A stretch of DNA of 64,000 nt from an uncultured Lachnospiraceae bacterium (GCA_947631685.1 CANRMI010000002.1:62001-126000); one strand, 5' to 3'. Shown: positions 18,978-27,741, counted from the stretch's first letter. Notes: a model not told the origin generated them from the sequence alone. Program-made: numbers and translations.

Positions 18978-18995
18978 AAGAAAGGGGAGGGAAGC

Positions 18996-19853
18996 ATGCG
19001 TTTTGTAGTGGTGACCGGTATGAGCGGCGGCGGGAAAAGTACCGCTTTGAAAATGCTGGAGGATATGGGATTTTACTGCGTGGATAATCTTCCCGTCTCC
19101 CTCATCGACAAATTTGTGGAGCTGATCTCCATGCCCGACAGTGAGATCAGCCGGGTGGCATTGGGATTGGATGTGCGGGCCGGACATTCCTTTACGGAGG
19201 TTTCCGATATTTTCAGAAAGCAGAAAGAAAAAGGGTATCAGGTGGAAATCCTCTATATGGACGCCTCGGACGCGGCGCTGGTAAAGCGGTACAAAGAAAC
19301 CAGACGGGTGCACCCTCTGGCGTCTGAGGGCCGCGTGGAGGACGGCATTCAGAAAGAGCGGGAAATGCTGTCCTGCCTGAAAAAGGAAGCGGACTACATC
19401 ATCGACACTTCCAATCTGCTGACCAGAGAGCTGAAGCAGGAGCTGGACAGAATTTTTATCAAAGAGGAAGAATATAATAATCTGATGATAACCCTGCTTT
19501 CTTTCGGTTTCAAATACGGGATCCCCGCGGATGCGGATCTGGTCTTTGATGTCAGGTTCTTACCCAATCCCTTTTATTTGGATGAACTGAAAAACAAGAC
19601 CGGCAACGACAAGGAAGTCCATGACTATGTGATGCAGTTCCCTGAAGCGGAAGAATTTCTGGACAAGCTCACGGCGTTTCTGGAATTTTTGATCCCTAAC
19701 TATGTAAAAGAGGGAAAATATCAACTGGTAGTAGCCATAGGCTGTACGGGCGGCCAGCACAGGAGCGTAACCCTTGCCAACGAACTCTACATCCGGATGA
19801 AAAACCATGGGAGTTACGGAATAAAGCTGTTTCACAGAGAGCAGAATAAATAG
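18996..19853 (+). CDS. rapZ: RNase adapter protein RapZ
   Basis: A 285-residue nucleotide-binding protein of the RapZ/YvcJ family. The Walker A motif is in TGMSGGGKST near the N terminus, and the C-terminal domain carries AIGCTGGQHRSV, the most conserved block of the family. In E. coli RapZ controls glucosamine-6-phosphate synthase through a small RNA; in Bacillus YvcJ binds nucleotides and the target is less clear. A strong AAAGGGGAGGG precedes the ATG. It lies directly before whiA, as in most Firmicutes, but the usual gene between them (yvcK-type) is absent. Confidence 0.95.
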   Translation: MRFVVVTGMSGGGKSTALKMLEDMGFYCVDNLPVSLIDKFVELISMPDSEISRVALGLDVRAGHSFTEVSDIFRKQKEKGYQVEILYMDASDAALVKRYKETRRVHPLASEGRVEDGIQKEREMLSCLKKEADYIIDTSNLLTRELKQELDRIFIKEEEYNNLMITLLSFGFKYGIPADADLVFDVRFLPNPFYLDELKNKTGNDKEVHDYVMQFPEAEEFLDKLTAFLEFLIPNYVKEGKYQLVVAIGCTGGQHRSVTLANELYIRMKNHGSYGIKLFHREQNK

Positions 19854-19897
19854 TGCCGCGAAGACCGGAAAAGGTTTTCCGGCGGAAAAGAGGAAGC

Positions 19898-20764
19898 ATG
19901 ACTTTTTCGGCCGAAGTCAAAGAGGAACTGGCCGGGCACTGCAGTCCGGCAAGGCACTGCCAAATGGCGGAACTGGCCGCTATTCTGCACTTCTGCGGAC
20001 AGTATGGGCAGGATAGGGATGGCGGGCTGACGATCGGACTTCAGACAGAAAATGAAGCCCTGGTCAAAAAATGCTTTACATTATTGAAAAAAACATTTAA
20101 TATAAATACTGGTGCGATTTTATATGGAGAAGATAAAGAGAGGCTGATCGCTAAATTCGGCGATCTGTCCGATCCGGTGGATATGCTTCTGTTAAAGAAC
20201 ACCTGCTGCAGAAGGGCATTTTTAAGAGGCGCGTTTTTAAGCTGCGGTTCTATCAGCGCTCCGGAAAAAAGCTATCATCTGGAGTTCGTCTGTACAAACC
20301 GTCCGCAGGCTGCGCAGCTGGTGGAAGTGATGAAAACCTTTTCCATAGAAGGCAAGATCGTACTGCGAAAAAAATATAATGTAGTGTATCTGAAGGAGAG
20401 CGAGGGGATCGCGGACCTTCTGAATGTTATGGAAGCCCATGTCTCTTTGATGAACCTGGAAAATACGCGTATTTTAAAAGAGGTACGCAACTCCGTCAAC
20501 CGCAGGGTAAACTGCGAGACAGCCAATATCGGCAAGACGGTGCAGGCTTCTGCCAGGCAGATAGAGGACATCCTGTATCTGAAAGAGCATTACGGCTTTT
20601 CCAAACTTCCGGAAAATTTACGTGAAATGGCTGAGGTAAGACTGGAGTATCCGGACGCGGCATTAAAAGAATTGGGGGAACATTTGGATCCGGCTGTAGG
20701 AAAGTCGGGAGTCAATCACAGACTGCGTAAGCTCAGTGAGCTGGCGGAAAGGATCAGACTGTAA
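19898..20764 (+). CDS. whiA: DNA-binding protein WhiA
   Basis: The 288-residue WhiA has an N-terminal LAGLIDADG-homing-endonuclease-like fold (about 1-190, with RRAFLRGAFLSCGS) that has lost nuclease activity, and a C-terminal helix-turn-helix (about 205-288, with VNHRLRKLSELAER). In Actinobacteria it controls sporulation genes; in Bacillus it influences cell division and envelope. I start at ATG 19898 because FSAEVKEEL is the conserved N terminus and AGAGGAA precedes it; an upstream in-frame ATG-like start at 19853 would overlap rapZ. The Crh-like gene follows after 14 bases. Confidence 0.95.
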   Translation: MTFSAEVKEELAGHCSPARHCQMAELAAILHFCGQYGQDRDGGLTIGLQTENEALVKKCFTLLKKTFNINTGAILYGEDKERLIAKFGDLSDPVDMLLLKNTCCRRAFLRGAFLSCGSISAPEKSYHLEFVCTNRPQAAQLVEVMKTFSIEGKIVLRKKYNVVYLKESEGIADLLNVMEAHVSLMNLENTRILKEVRNSVNRRVNCETANIGKTVQASARQIEDILYLKEHYGFSKLPENLREMAEVRLEYPDAALKELGEHLDPAVGKSGVNHRLRKLSELAERIRL

Positions 20765-20778
20765 AAGGAGGAGAATTT

Positions 20779-21045
20779 ATGACAAAGGAAACCATTACCA
20801 TCAATCTGGAGAAAGGATTGGAAGCAACGCCGGCAGCCATGCTGGTACAAGTAGCCAGCAGATATGACAGCAAGATCTACATCCAGTCTTCGGACGGCGC
20901 GGTCAGAGTCAATGCCAAGAGCATTATGGGAATGATGAGTCTGGGACTGAACGCGGGCGCCAACGTAGTAGTAGAAGCGGACGGAGCGGACGAAAAGGAA
21001 GCTCTTGACGGGATAGAACATTACTTAAGCGGCAAGGCCGGCTGA
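20779..21045 (+). CDS. Crh-like HPr-family protein lacking His15
   Basis: An 88-residue HPr-fold protein. Where HPr has the PTS phosphorylation site GLHARPAA, this one reads GLEATPAA, so His15 is replaced by Glu15 and the helper Arg by Thr17; it cannot accept phosphate from enzyme I. The regulatory site is kept as Ser48 in AKSIMGMM, the target of HPr kinase. This combination matches Crh of Bacillus, which has Gln15. Its place after rapZ and whiA is the crh position in B. subtilis. It is probably a CcpA co-regulator controlled by HprK encoded 4 kb upstream; that role is inference. Confidence 0.88.
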   Translation: MTKETITINLEKGLEATPAAMLVQVASRYDSKIYIQSSDGAVRVNAKSIMGMMSLGLNAGANVVVEADGADEKEALDGIEHYLSGKAG

Positions 21046-21065
21046 GAAAAATCTCTGAAAGATAG

Positions 21066-21116
21066 GCGGGATCAGTAAAGAATTTATAACTTCTTTATTG
21101 ATTCCGCTTTTGTTTT
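21066..21116 (+). terminator. Intrinsic terminator of the hprK-crh-like cluster
   Basis: A 17-base arm (21066-21082) pairs with 21091-21107 around TTTATAAC with two internal mismatches, followed by TTTTGTTTT. It ends the cluster after the Crh-like gene. Confidence 0.8.
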
Positions 21117-21126
21117 GGAGTATGTT
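21098..21126 (+). promoter_or_regulatory. Possible promoter of the lipid kinase gene
   Basis: TTGATT and TATGTT are spaced by 17 bases; the element overlaps the 3' arm of the preceding terminator. Confidence 0.4.
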
Positions 21127-21152
21127 TAGAAAAAAAGGGAGAGCGTGCTGTC

Positions 21153-22061
21153 ATGTCAGAGAAAAAACTTTTGTTTGTATTGAATCCGAAAGCCGGGAAG
21201 GCCAGGATCAAAAATCATCTGCTGGAGATAGTGGATATTTTTAATAAGGCCGGTTATGAAGTGACCGTCTGCGTAACCCAGGAAAAGGGAGATGCGGTGC
21301 GGCTGGTGGAAACGCGGACGGCTGACTATGATCTGCTGGTGTGCAGCGGCGGGGACGGGACGCTGGACGAGGTAGTGACCGGCATGGTGAAAAGCGGCAG
21401 ATCCCTGCCCGTGGGCTATATTCCGGCAGGCAGCACCAACGATTTCGCCAACAGCTTAAATCTTCCTAAGAATATGAAAAAGGCAGCCGAAGTCATTGTG
21501 ACGGGCCGGCCCTTTGCCTGCGACATCGCCTCGTTTAACCGGGGGCTGTTTGTGTATGTGGCGGCGTTCGGTATGTTCACGGATGTTTCCTATGAAACGG
21601 GGCAGGAGATGAAGAACGTGCTGGGGCATCTGGCCTATATTCTGGAAGGTGTAAAAAGTCTGACGGCAGTAAAGGCTTACCGCATGCGGTTTACTTATGA
21701 CAACAATGTCATAGAGGGAAATTTCCTGTTTGGCATGATCACCAACTCCGTTTCGGTAGGGGGCTTTAAAAAGATAACCGGAAAAAATGTGGAATTAAAC
21801 GACGGCGAGCTGGAGGTGACGCTGGTACGGCTGCCGGGCAGTCTGACAGAAATGAATCAGCTGATCGGCGCGCTGGCGGAAAAGGATTCGGAAAATGCCT
21901 TTATCTGCTGGTTTAAGACTTCCCGGCTGCAGATCGAGTCCGAAGAGGAGATCGCCTGGACTTTGGACGGGGAGTACGGCGGCGCCCATAAGGAGGTTCT
22001 GATAGAGGATTACAGGGAAGCCATGCAGATCATGGTGCCCGGAACTTCTGTTTTACCTTGA
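21153..22061 (+). CDS. Diacylglycerol/lipid kinase family protein (YegS/DgkB-like)
   Basis: A 302-residue member of the DAGK_cat/YegS lipid kinase family. The N terminus LFVLNPKAGKARIK, the nucleotide-binding SGGDGTLDEVV and the PAGSTNDFANSL block are the family's catalytic core. The C-terminal half is the beta-sandwich substrate domain. In Gram-positive bacteria such enzymes recycle diacylglycerol from lipoteichoic acid synthesis or phosphorylate related lipids; the exact substrate cannot be read here. It stands as a single gene between two regulatory regions. Confidence 0.88.
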   Translation: MSEKKLLFVLNPKAGKARIKNHLLEIVDIFNKAGYEVTVCVTQEKGDAVRLVETRTADYDLLVCSGGDGTLDEVVTGMVKSGRSLPVGYIPAGSTNDFANSLNLPKNMKKAAEVIVTGRPFACDIASFNRGLFVYVAAFGMFTDVSYETGQEMKNVLGHLAYILEGVKSLTAVKAYRMRFTYDNNVIEGNFLFGMITNSVSVGGFKKITGKNVELNDGELEVTLVRLPGSLTEMNQLIGALAEKDSENAFICWFKTSRLQIESEEEIAWTLDGEYGGAHKEVLIEDYREAMQIMVPGTSVLP

Positions 22062-22136
22062 GCGGGTTTTGAGGAACGGTTATTATAAATTGGAAGAAAA
22101 CTGTAAGGATCTTGAAAGAGAACTGTAAGAATCGCA

Positions 22137-22145
22137 TGGTATGAT
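22137..22145 (+). promoter_or_regulatory. Possible extended -10 promoter of lipoprotein gene 1
   Basis: TGGTATGAT fits an extended -10 box; no good -35 is present. GAGGTGAG precedes the ATG at 22207. Confidence 0.35.
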
Positions 22146-22206
22146 CGAAACATAAACAGCAGATCGGATAACGCGCAGTAAGTGTAGGAGCAACCGAGGT
22201 GAGAAT

Positions 22207-24204
22207 ATGGGACACGGGCACAAACGCGTTTTACCGGCGATCGTACTTTTGGGAGCGATGTGCTTTATCAGCGCCTGCACCAAGGCCGGACCTCAGTATG
22301 ATATTCTGCCGGTGTATGAGGCGCTTATCTTCTCCGAGGAAGGCAATTATCCGGTAGGAGCCCAGTATTATAACGGGGAGCCTGTACAGCTCAAAGCGGA
22401 TCTTCTGACAGCGGACATTCTCTTGTGCAGAGAGGGGGAGGCAGCACAAGTGTGTGTGGCCGGCGTGGCCGAAGAGCTGCTGGGTTCCGATACACGCTGG
22501 TGGATTGCTCCGGATAAGACCGCCTGGGCACTTTCCGCAAATACCATAATCTGTCTGAATCCTGACGGCAGCGAAAAATACCGGATACCTACGGATTTTA
22601 TTCCCGGCGGGATCTGTGAAGGGGCGCCCGGAACAGTGACAGTGGCATTGACGGATCCCAGGAAATATATCAGCGGGCTGGCGGCGCTGGATACGGAAAC
22701 CGGTACCCTGGGAGAGATCAACTGGCAGCAGACCTTCGTAAGCGCCATAGGAAAAGGGCAGGACGGGCATGTGCTGGCGGTGGATGAAGAAGGGGTATAT
22801 GAGTACTGTTTTGAGGATAAAAAGAAGACTGTTTACATGGAGTGGGCAGGCTCTTCCTATGAGCCGGAAAGGGTATGGGCCGTACATTTTCTGGCTCCCG
22901 ATCGGATAGCGCTGTATACGGGAGAAGCGGACAAGCCGATGGAAGTAACGCTGACGAAGTGGGATCCGAAAGAGAGCGGCAGGAGTGTGCTGACGCTGCA
23001 GTCCTATTCTCTGGATCCGGAACTGAAAGAGCTGGTGGTAAGATTCAATCAGGAAAGTGACGATTATTACATTCAGGTAAAAGAAAACGGAGTTTCCAGG
23101 ACATCCACCTACCAGGATTATCTGCAGTACCTGCAGAAGGTGCGCCTGGAGATTGCCGCAGGACACGGCGCGGATATATATGACAGTACGCTGATAGGTG
23201 ATATGCCGGAGCTGTTGGAGAAAGGCGCCATCGAGGAGCTTTCGGACAGAGTTGCGCAGGAGGGGCTTTATAGGGAAGCGTATTTTCCACAGACCTTTCA
23301 GATGTTCGGCAGAGAGGACGGAGTATATGGCATTCCCTATGCCATAGTGCTGAGTACGATCTGTATCGACGGAAGGATATTGCCCCAGGGAGAGGAATAT
23401 AATGGGGAAACGCTGCTGCGCGGACTGGAAGAATGCCGGGAGGAAAAGGTACTGATAAAAACCTGGAGTTCCTCCGGCTTTTGGGATATTTATCTGAAAA
23501 ATGCCGAAGACCTGGGAGGGCTTATCGACTGGGAAACCAATACCTGTGATTTTTATCAGCCCCGTTTTACAAGACTTTTGGAAACCGCTGGACGCTACGG
23601 AGATGAAGAAAATAAGGAAGGCGTCCCTTATATCATGATCCGGGCAGACCTCTCTCCTTATATGGTATACGCGGAATATGACAATCTGGTGCGGAATACG
23701 GACTGGAGGTTCGCGGGCTGGCCCACCGGGGAGGGCGGAGTCAACGAGGTGTCATTACTGGGTTTCTGCATGAACGCCGCTTCTCCCTATAAGGACGGGG
23801 TATGGGAATTTATGATGTTTCTGCTGCAGGAAGAAAACCAGTACACGCTCTGCGTGTCCGATCCCTATTCGTCAGGGTATCCGGTCAGCAGGAGCGCCTT
23901 TGAGAGAGCCGGGGAATTTTTTGTGGAGGAAACCAGGCGGGAGCCCGGCAGATACGAGCTGGCGGAATGGAATATGGCAATGGCTCCGGGCATAGAACTG
24001 GCTGCGGATAAGGTTACCGGGGAACAGGTTTCGCGGATAGAGGCTCTGTTGGATTCCGGGCAGCAGGCACCGTGGAAAACCAAGCCCATTCTGGAGATTA
24101 TAAAGGAAGAAAGCGAGGCATATTTTGACGGTAGCAAGGGGGCAGAAGAAGTCATAGAAATTATTCAGAACCGAGTACAGCTTTATCTGGATGAGGCGGG
24201 ATAA
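22207..24204 (+). CDS. Extracellular solute-binding lipoprotein with N-terminal extra domain (paralog 1)
   Basis: A 665-residue secreted lipoprotein. A signal peptide ends in the lipobox ISAC with Cys24 as lipidation site. Residues of about 30-260 form a beta-rich region with short Asp/Gly turns (WWIAPDKT, NPDGSEK) that looks like a propeller-type domain. From about residue 265 a family 1 solute-binding fold begins (LKELVVRFNQES, IAAGHGADIYD, FGREDGVYGIPY). The C terminus holds WEFMMFLLQEENQ and EESEAYFDGSK. A close paralog lies beyond the aldolase gene. No permease or ATPase gene is nearby, so the ligand and partner transporter are unknown. Confidence 0.8.
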   Translation: MGHGHKRVLPAIVLLGAMCFISACTKAGPQYDILPVYEALIFSEEGNYPVGAQYYNGEPVQLKADLLTADILLCREGEAAQVCVAGVAEELLGSDTRWWIAPDKTAWALSANTIICLNPDGSEKYRIPTDFIPGGICEGAPGTVTVALTDPRKYISGLAALDTETGTLGEINWQQTFVSAIGKGQDGHVLAVDEEGVYEYCFEDKKKTVYMEWAGSSYEPERVWAVHFLAPDRIALYTGEADKPMEVTLTKWDPKESGRSVLTLQSYSLDPELKELVVRFNQESDDYYIQVKENGVSRTSTYQDYLQYLQKVRLEIAAGHGADIYDSTLIGDMPELLEKGAIEELSDRVAQEGLYREAYFPQTFQMFGREDGVYGIPYAIVLSTICIDGRILPQGEEYNGETLLRGLEECREEKVLIKTWSSSGFWDIYLKNAEDLGGLIDWETNTCDFYQPRFTRLLETAGRYGDEENKEGVPYIMIRADLSPYMVYAEYDNLVRNTDWRFAGWPTGEGGVNEVSLLGFCMNAASPYKDGVWEFMMFLLQEENQYTLCVSDPYSSGYPVSRSAFERAGEFFVEETRREPGRYELAEWNMAMAPGIELAADKVTGEQVSRIEALLDSGQQAPWKTKPILEIIKEESEAYFDGSKGAEEVIEIIQNRVQLYLDEAG

Positions 24205-24250
24205 AAGAGTCGGGACATTATCCGCCATATCCGGATTTTCCAGAATATGC

Positions 24251-24279
24251 TTGCGCAAGGACGGGCTTTAGGTTATAAT
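24251..24279 (+). promoter_or_regulatory. Promoter of the aldolase gene
   Basis: TTGCGC (24251-24256) and a consensus TATAAT (24274-24279) are spaced by 17 bases, upstream of a strong AGGAAAGGTGG ribosome binding site. Confidence 0.65.
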
Positions 24280-24344
24280 AAAAACCGTAGTAAATTTCGG
24301 TTGGATGGCCGGTCAGAATCATATTAGGAAAGGTGGTAATAACA

Positions 24345-25313
24345 ATGCCATTAGTTACAACAAAGGAAATGTTTGAGAAGGCATACAATGGCGGCTACGC
24401 GGTTGGTGCGTTCAATGTGAACAACATGGAGATCGTGCAGGGTATCACGGAAGCAGCCGGCGAGCTGAACAGCCCTGTCATTCTTCAGGTATCCAAGGGA
24501 GCGAGAGCTTACGCGAACCATACTTATCTGGTTAAGCTGGTGGAAGCGGCAGTTGCGGAAAATCCGCAGATTCCCATTGCTCTGCACTTAGACCATGGTG
24601 ATACTTTTGAACTGTGTAAATCCTGTATCGACGGCGGATTTACTTCCGTTATGATCGATGCTTCCTCCAAGCCCTTTGAGGAGAATATCGCGCTCACCAA
24701 GCAGGTTGTGGAATATGCCCATGCGCACGGCGTCGTAGTAGAAGCCGAGCTGGGAACCCTGGCAGGTGTGGAAGACGAAGTATCCGTTGAGTCCGGCCAT
24801 GAGTCCTATACCCGTCCGGAAGAGGTAGAAGAGTTCGTTTCCAGAACCGGATGCGACTCTCTTGCGATTGCCATCGGTACCTCTCACGGCGCTTACAAGT
24901 TCACCGCCGCTCAGTGTACCAGAAACGCGGACGGTATTCTGGTTCCCCCTCCTCTTCGTTTTGACGTATTGGAGGAGTGCATTAAGCGTCTGCCCGGTTT
25001 CCCCATCGTTCTTCACGGTTCTTCTTCCGTTCCGCAGGAGTTTGTTAAGATGGTAAACCAGTACGGCGGCAATATGCCGGATGCAGTGGGCATTCCGGAA
25101 GAGCAGCTTCGTAAGGCTGCGGAGCTGGCGGTATGTAAGATCAATATCGACTCCGATATTCGTCTTGCCATGACCGGTAACATCCGTAAATATTTTGCTG
25201 AGCATCCGGATCATTTTGATCCCCGCCAGTACTTAAAACCTGCTCGTCAGGCCGTTAAGGATATGGTTGCTCACAAGATCGTCAACGTACTTGGTTCCGA
25301 CGGAAAAGCATAA
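24345..25313 (+). CDS. fba: Class II fructose-bisphosphate aldolase
   Basis: A 322-residue class II (zinc) aldolase of the type that cleaves fructose-1,6-bisphosphate in glycolysis. The zinc ligand region LHLDHGD lies near residue 80-85, EAELGTLAGVED carries the conserved glutamates, and the later HGSSSVPQEF and KINIDSDIRLAM bind substrate phosphate. I start at ATG 24345, eight bases after AGGTGG; a GTG at 24333 overlaps that site. The codon use looks more biased toward highly expressed genes than its neighbours, as expected. It has its own promoter and terminator and is flanked by two lipoprotein paralogs. Confidence 0.92.
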   Translation: MPLVTTKEMFEKAYNGGYAVGAFNVNNMEIVQGITEAAGELNSPVILQVSKGARAYANHTYLVKLVEAAVAENPQIPIALHLDHGDTFELCKSCIDGGFTSVMIDASSKPFEENIALTKQVVEYAHAHGVVVEAELGTLAGVEDEVSVESGHESYTRPEEVEEFVSRTGCDSLAIAIGTSHGAYKFTAAQCTRNADGILVPPPLRFDVLEECIKRLPGFPIVLHGSSSVPQEFVKMVNQYGGNMPDAVGIPEEQLRKAAELAVCKINIDSDIRLAMTGNIRKYFAEHPDHFDPRQYLKPARQAVKDMVAHKIVNVLGSDGKA

Positions 25314-25327
25314 GATATAACACACAG

Positions 25328-25360
25328 AGGCTCCCGAATGTTCTTCGGGAGCCTTATAAA
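25328..25360 (+). terminator. Intrinsic terminator of fba
   Basis: AGGCTCCCGAA (25328-25338) pairs perfectly with TTCGGGAGCCT (25344-25354) around a five-base loop; the tail is TATAAATTT and not a pure T run. Confidence 0.75.
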
Positions 25361-25408
25361 TTTATAGGAAAAGCAACAGGATATTATAAAATAGGAAAGG
25401 AAAGAAAA

Positions 25409-27349
25409 ATGACCTTCAGGCGGATCTTACTGGCGGCAGGAATCCTCTTCTGCCTGTCCGGCTGCGCAGACAAGAGCAGCTATGACATCATACCGGAGTA
25501 TGAAGCTCTGGTTTTTGAAGAATCGGAAAACTACCTGCTGGGCGAGCAGTATTATAAAGGGGAAGCCGTTCAGATAACGGGAAACCGGGAGGGTGAAGTC
25601 TTTCTGTGCCGGGACGGAGAATCCGCGGAAATATGGATGACAGAAGTCCCCAAAGAATTGACGGACACATACGGCAGCTGGTGGATCGCTCCGGATGAAA
25701 CCGTCTGGATATTTTCCGAAAACCGTCTGACAGGGGTGAATCCGGACGGAAGTATACGCTGCAGCGTAAAGACGGACGGAGTGGTGACGGACATCTGTGA
25801 ATCTGCCCGGGGCCAGATTGTTGTCACGGTAGGAAATGCCACAACATACACCAGCGGGCTGGCCGTTTTGGATGAAGAGACGGGGGAGCTGGGGGAGATC
25901 CTCTGGCAGAAGGGCCTGCTCTATAAAACGGCGAAGGGACAGACGGGAGATATTCTGATCCTGGATGAAAAAGGACTGTATGATTATACGCTGTCCGACG
26001 GGACTAGGCACTTTTATATGGAATGGGCCGGTACGGGATACGAGCCTTCTTCTGTGCGGGATATAAAATTTATAAGTTCCAATCAGGTGGAGCTGTATGC
26101 AGAGAATGATATGCTGATAACGCTGTCCAAGGTGAACCCGGAGGACAGCGATAAGATCGTTCTTACCCTGAAGAGCAGTGGGCTGAGACCGGAAATAAAG
26201 GAACTGATAGTCCGTTTTAATCAGGAGAACGAAAAGTATTATGTGAAAAGCGAAGAAATGCCGGAGAGTATGGATTATGAAGCGTATTGTCAAAAACTCC
26301 AGGCGGAAATCGCGGCAGGACATGGCGCGGATATTTTCGACATGGACTTCATACAATCCACTCCCCAGCTGGTGGATATGGGGGTACTGGAAGAGCTGAC
26401 CGGATGGATGGAACAAGAAGGCATCCGGCGGGAAGATTACTTCCCTCAGGCTTTTTGCATATTGGGGCGGGAGGACGGCGTCTACGGAATGCCCTATGGG
26501 ATGAATCTGTTTTCCTACTGCATCGATACCGATATTTATCCTGCGGACAAGGAGTATGATCTGCAGGGGCTTCTGACGGTATTGGAAGAATACCCCAAAG
26601 ACGCGGTATTGCTCAAGGGCTATAGCGCTTCCTATATCCTGACACTCCTGCTGGAGGGTTCGGAAGACTTAAACGGCCTGATCGACTGGGAAAATCATAC
26701 CTGTGATTTCTCAGGAGATGATTTTGCCAGATTACTGGAGCTGGCTAAAAGATATGGGGACGGAGATGGCAAAAACGCGGAAAGCATAGTGCTGAGCCCG
26801 GTACGCATGATGAATTATATGTTGTACGCGGTCTATGACAATGCTATGCGCGAAACAGGAAGAAAGCTGGTGGGAAAACCGGTGGCGGAGGGAGGGGTAC
26901 ACCAGGTATATCCCTATTTCTTTTCCATGAACGCGGCCTCAGCGAACAAGGAGGGCGTCTGGGAATTTATGATGTTTCTGTTAAGAGAAGAGAACCAGTT
27001 CTTCCTTGGCGCTAAAAATGCGGACGTGCTCCTGCCGGTAAGCCGCAGGGCGTTTCAGGAAGCAGGAGAATATTTTGTGGAAAATGCCGCTTCCTATAAG
27101 TTTGCTGTGGTTTTTACGGATATGGGGCCGGACAGCGTGAAAGTGGAAGCGGATGCCTTTACAAAGGAGCAGCTTTCGACAATGGAGAAGCTTCTGGAAG
27201 AAGGAAAACAGCCGCCCTGGAAAACGGAAGAGATCCTCGACATCATAGCGGAAGAAAGCGAAGCCTATTTTGATGGCAGCAAGACAGTACAAGAAGTCAC
27301 AGAGGTCATGCAGAACAGGGTACAGCTTTATCTGGACGAAGAGGGATAA
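25409..27349 (+). CDS. Extracellular solute-binding lipoprotein with N-terminal extra domain (paralog 2)
   Basis: A 646-residue secreted lipoprotein, paralogous to the one at 22207-24204 along its whole length. Signal peptide with lipobox LSGC (Cys19); a beta-rich N-terminal part shares WWIAPDET and NPDGS; the solute-binding part shares RFNQEN, AAGHGADIFD, GREDGVYGMPYG and GVWEFMMFLL; the C terminus shares EESEAYFDGSK and NRVQLYLDE. AGGAAAGGAAAG precedes the ATG. The last codons are also the first unit of a 29-bp tandem repeat. The protein probably captures a carbohydrate or related solute at the cell surface, but no transporter genes are adjacent. Confidence 0.8.
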   Translation: MTFRRILLAAGILFCLSGCADKSSYDIIPEYEALVFEESENYLLGEQYYKGEAVQITGNREGEVFLCRDGESAEIWMTEVPKELTDTYGSWWIAPDETVWIFSENRLTGVNPDGSIRCSVKTDGVVTDICESARGQIVVTVGNATTYTSGLAVLDEETGELGEILWQKGLLYKTAKGQTGDILILDEKGLYDYTLSDGTRHFYMEWAGTGYEPSSVRDIKFISSNQVELYAENDMLITLSKVNPEDSDKIVLTLKSSGLRPEIKELIVRFNQENEKYYVKSEEMPESMDYEAYCQKLQAEIAAGHGADIFDMDFIQSTPQLVDMGVLEELTGWMEQEGIRREDYFPQAFCILGREDGVYGMPYGMNLFSYCIDTDIYPADKEYDLQGLLTVLEEYPKDAVLLKGYSASYILTLLLEGSEDLNGLIDWENHTCDFSGDDFARLLELAKRYGDGDGKNAESIVLSPVRMMNYMLYAVYDNAMRETGRKLVGKPVAEGGVHQVYPYFFSMNAASANKEGVWEFMMFLLREENQFFLGAKNADVLLPVSRRAFQEAGEYFVENAASYKFAVVFTDMGPDSVKVEADAFTKEQLSTMEKLLEEGKQPPWKTEEILDIIAEESEAYFDGSKTVQEVTEVMQNRVQLYLDEEG

Positions 27350-27447
27350 AGGCGCCTTATTTGAAGGAGAAGGGATAGAAGCTCCTTATCTGGAGAAAGA
27401 GGGATAAAAGCTATCTAACTGAAAGAAGAGGAATAAATACCCCTGAA
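27332..27447 (+). repeat. Four imperfect 29-bp tandem repeats
   Basis: Units are 27332-27360, 27361-27389, 27390-27418 and 27419-27447. Each has the pattern CTGxAxGAAGAGGGATAAA followed by a variable six to nine bases ending near CTTAT. The first unit encodes the end of the lipoprotein gene including its stop, so the array arose by duplication of the gene end; every unit carries an in-frame stop. They are contiguous without spacers, so this is not a CRISPR array. Confidence 0.8.
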
Positions 27448-27455
27448 AAGGGAGG

Positions 27456-27488
27456 ATGCCAGACAAAATACTTTGTCTGGCATTTATT
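27456..27488 (+). terminator. Intrinsic terminator after lipoprotein gene 2
   Basis: ATGCCAGACAAA (27456-27467) pairs with TTTGTCTGGCAT (27472-27483) around ATAC, followed by TTATTAT. A perfect 12-pair stem. Confidence 0.85.
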
Positions 27489-27665
27489 ATGAAAAAGTTA
27501 TTCAATAATGAAAATACTGATAGTGGCGATAATCAAAACATCAAATATCTTATGAGTTTAGTATAGGCGAAGAAAGTGTCTAAAGAATGAGTAGCGAATG
27601 AAAAAACCTTGAATTAATTGTAAACAAAATGTGAACGAACCGCCTTGAAAAATTGTTTGTTAAGA

Positions 27666-27694
27666 TTGACGGGCGGCTCACGAAAGAATATGAT
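27666..27694 (+). promoter_or_regulatory. Promoter of the prolyl-tRNA deacylase gene
   Basis: TTGACG (27666-27671) and TATGAT (27689-27694) spaced by 17 bases. Confidence 0.65.
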
Positions 27695-27741
27695 GAAGAG
27701 AGGAAGAAGCCATTTGAGGTACAGGAAGGAGTATACCGGCA

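Larger units (their letters stand above)
27448..27741 (+). other. Intergenic region between lipoprotein 2 and the deacylase gene
   Basis: The stop-to-start gap 27350-27741 is 392 bases. It holds the 29-bp repeats, one terminator (27456-27488) and one promoter (27666-27694). Between about 27490 and 27660 I see only AT-rich sequence without an ORF, RNA fold or motif I can name. Confidence 0.6.

Noticed and set aside
27332-27447. CRISPR array
   Set aside because: The 29-bp repeats are contiguous, imperfect and have no spacers; they derive from a gene end.
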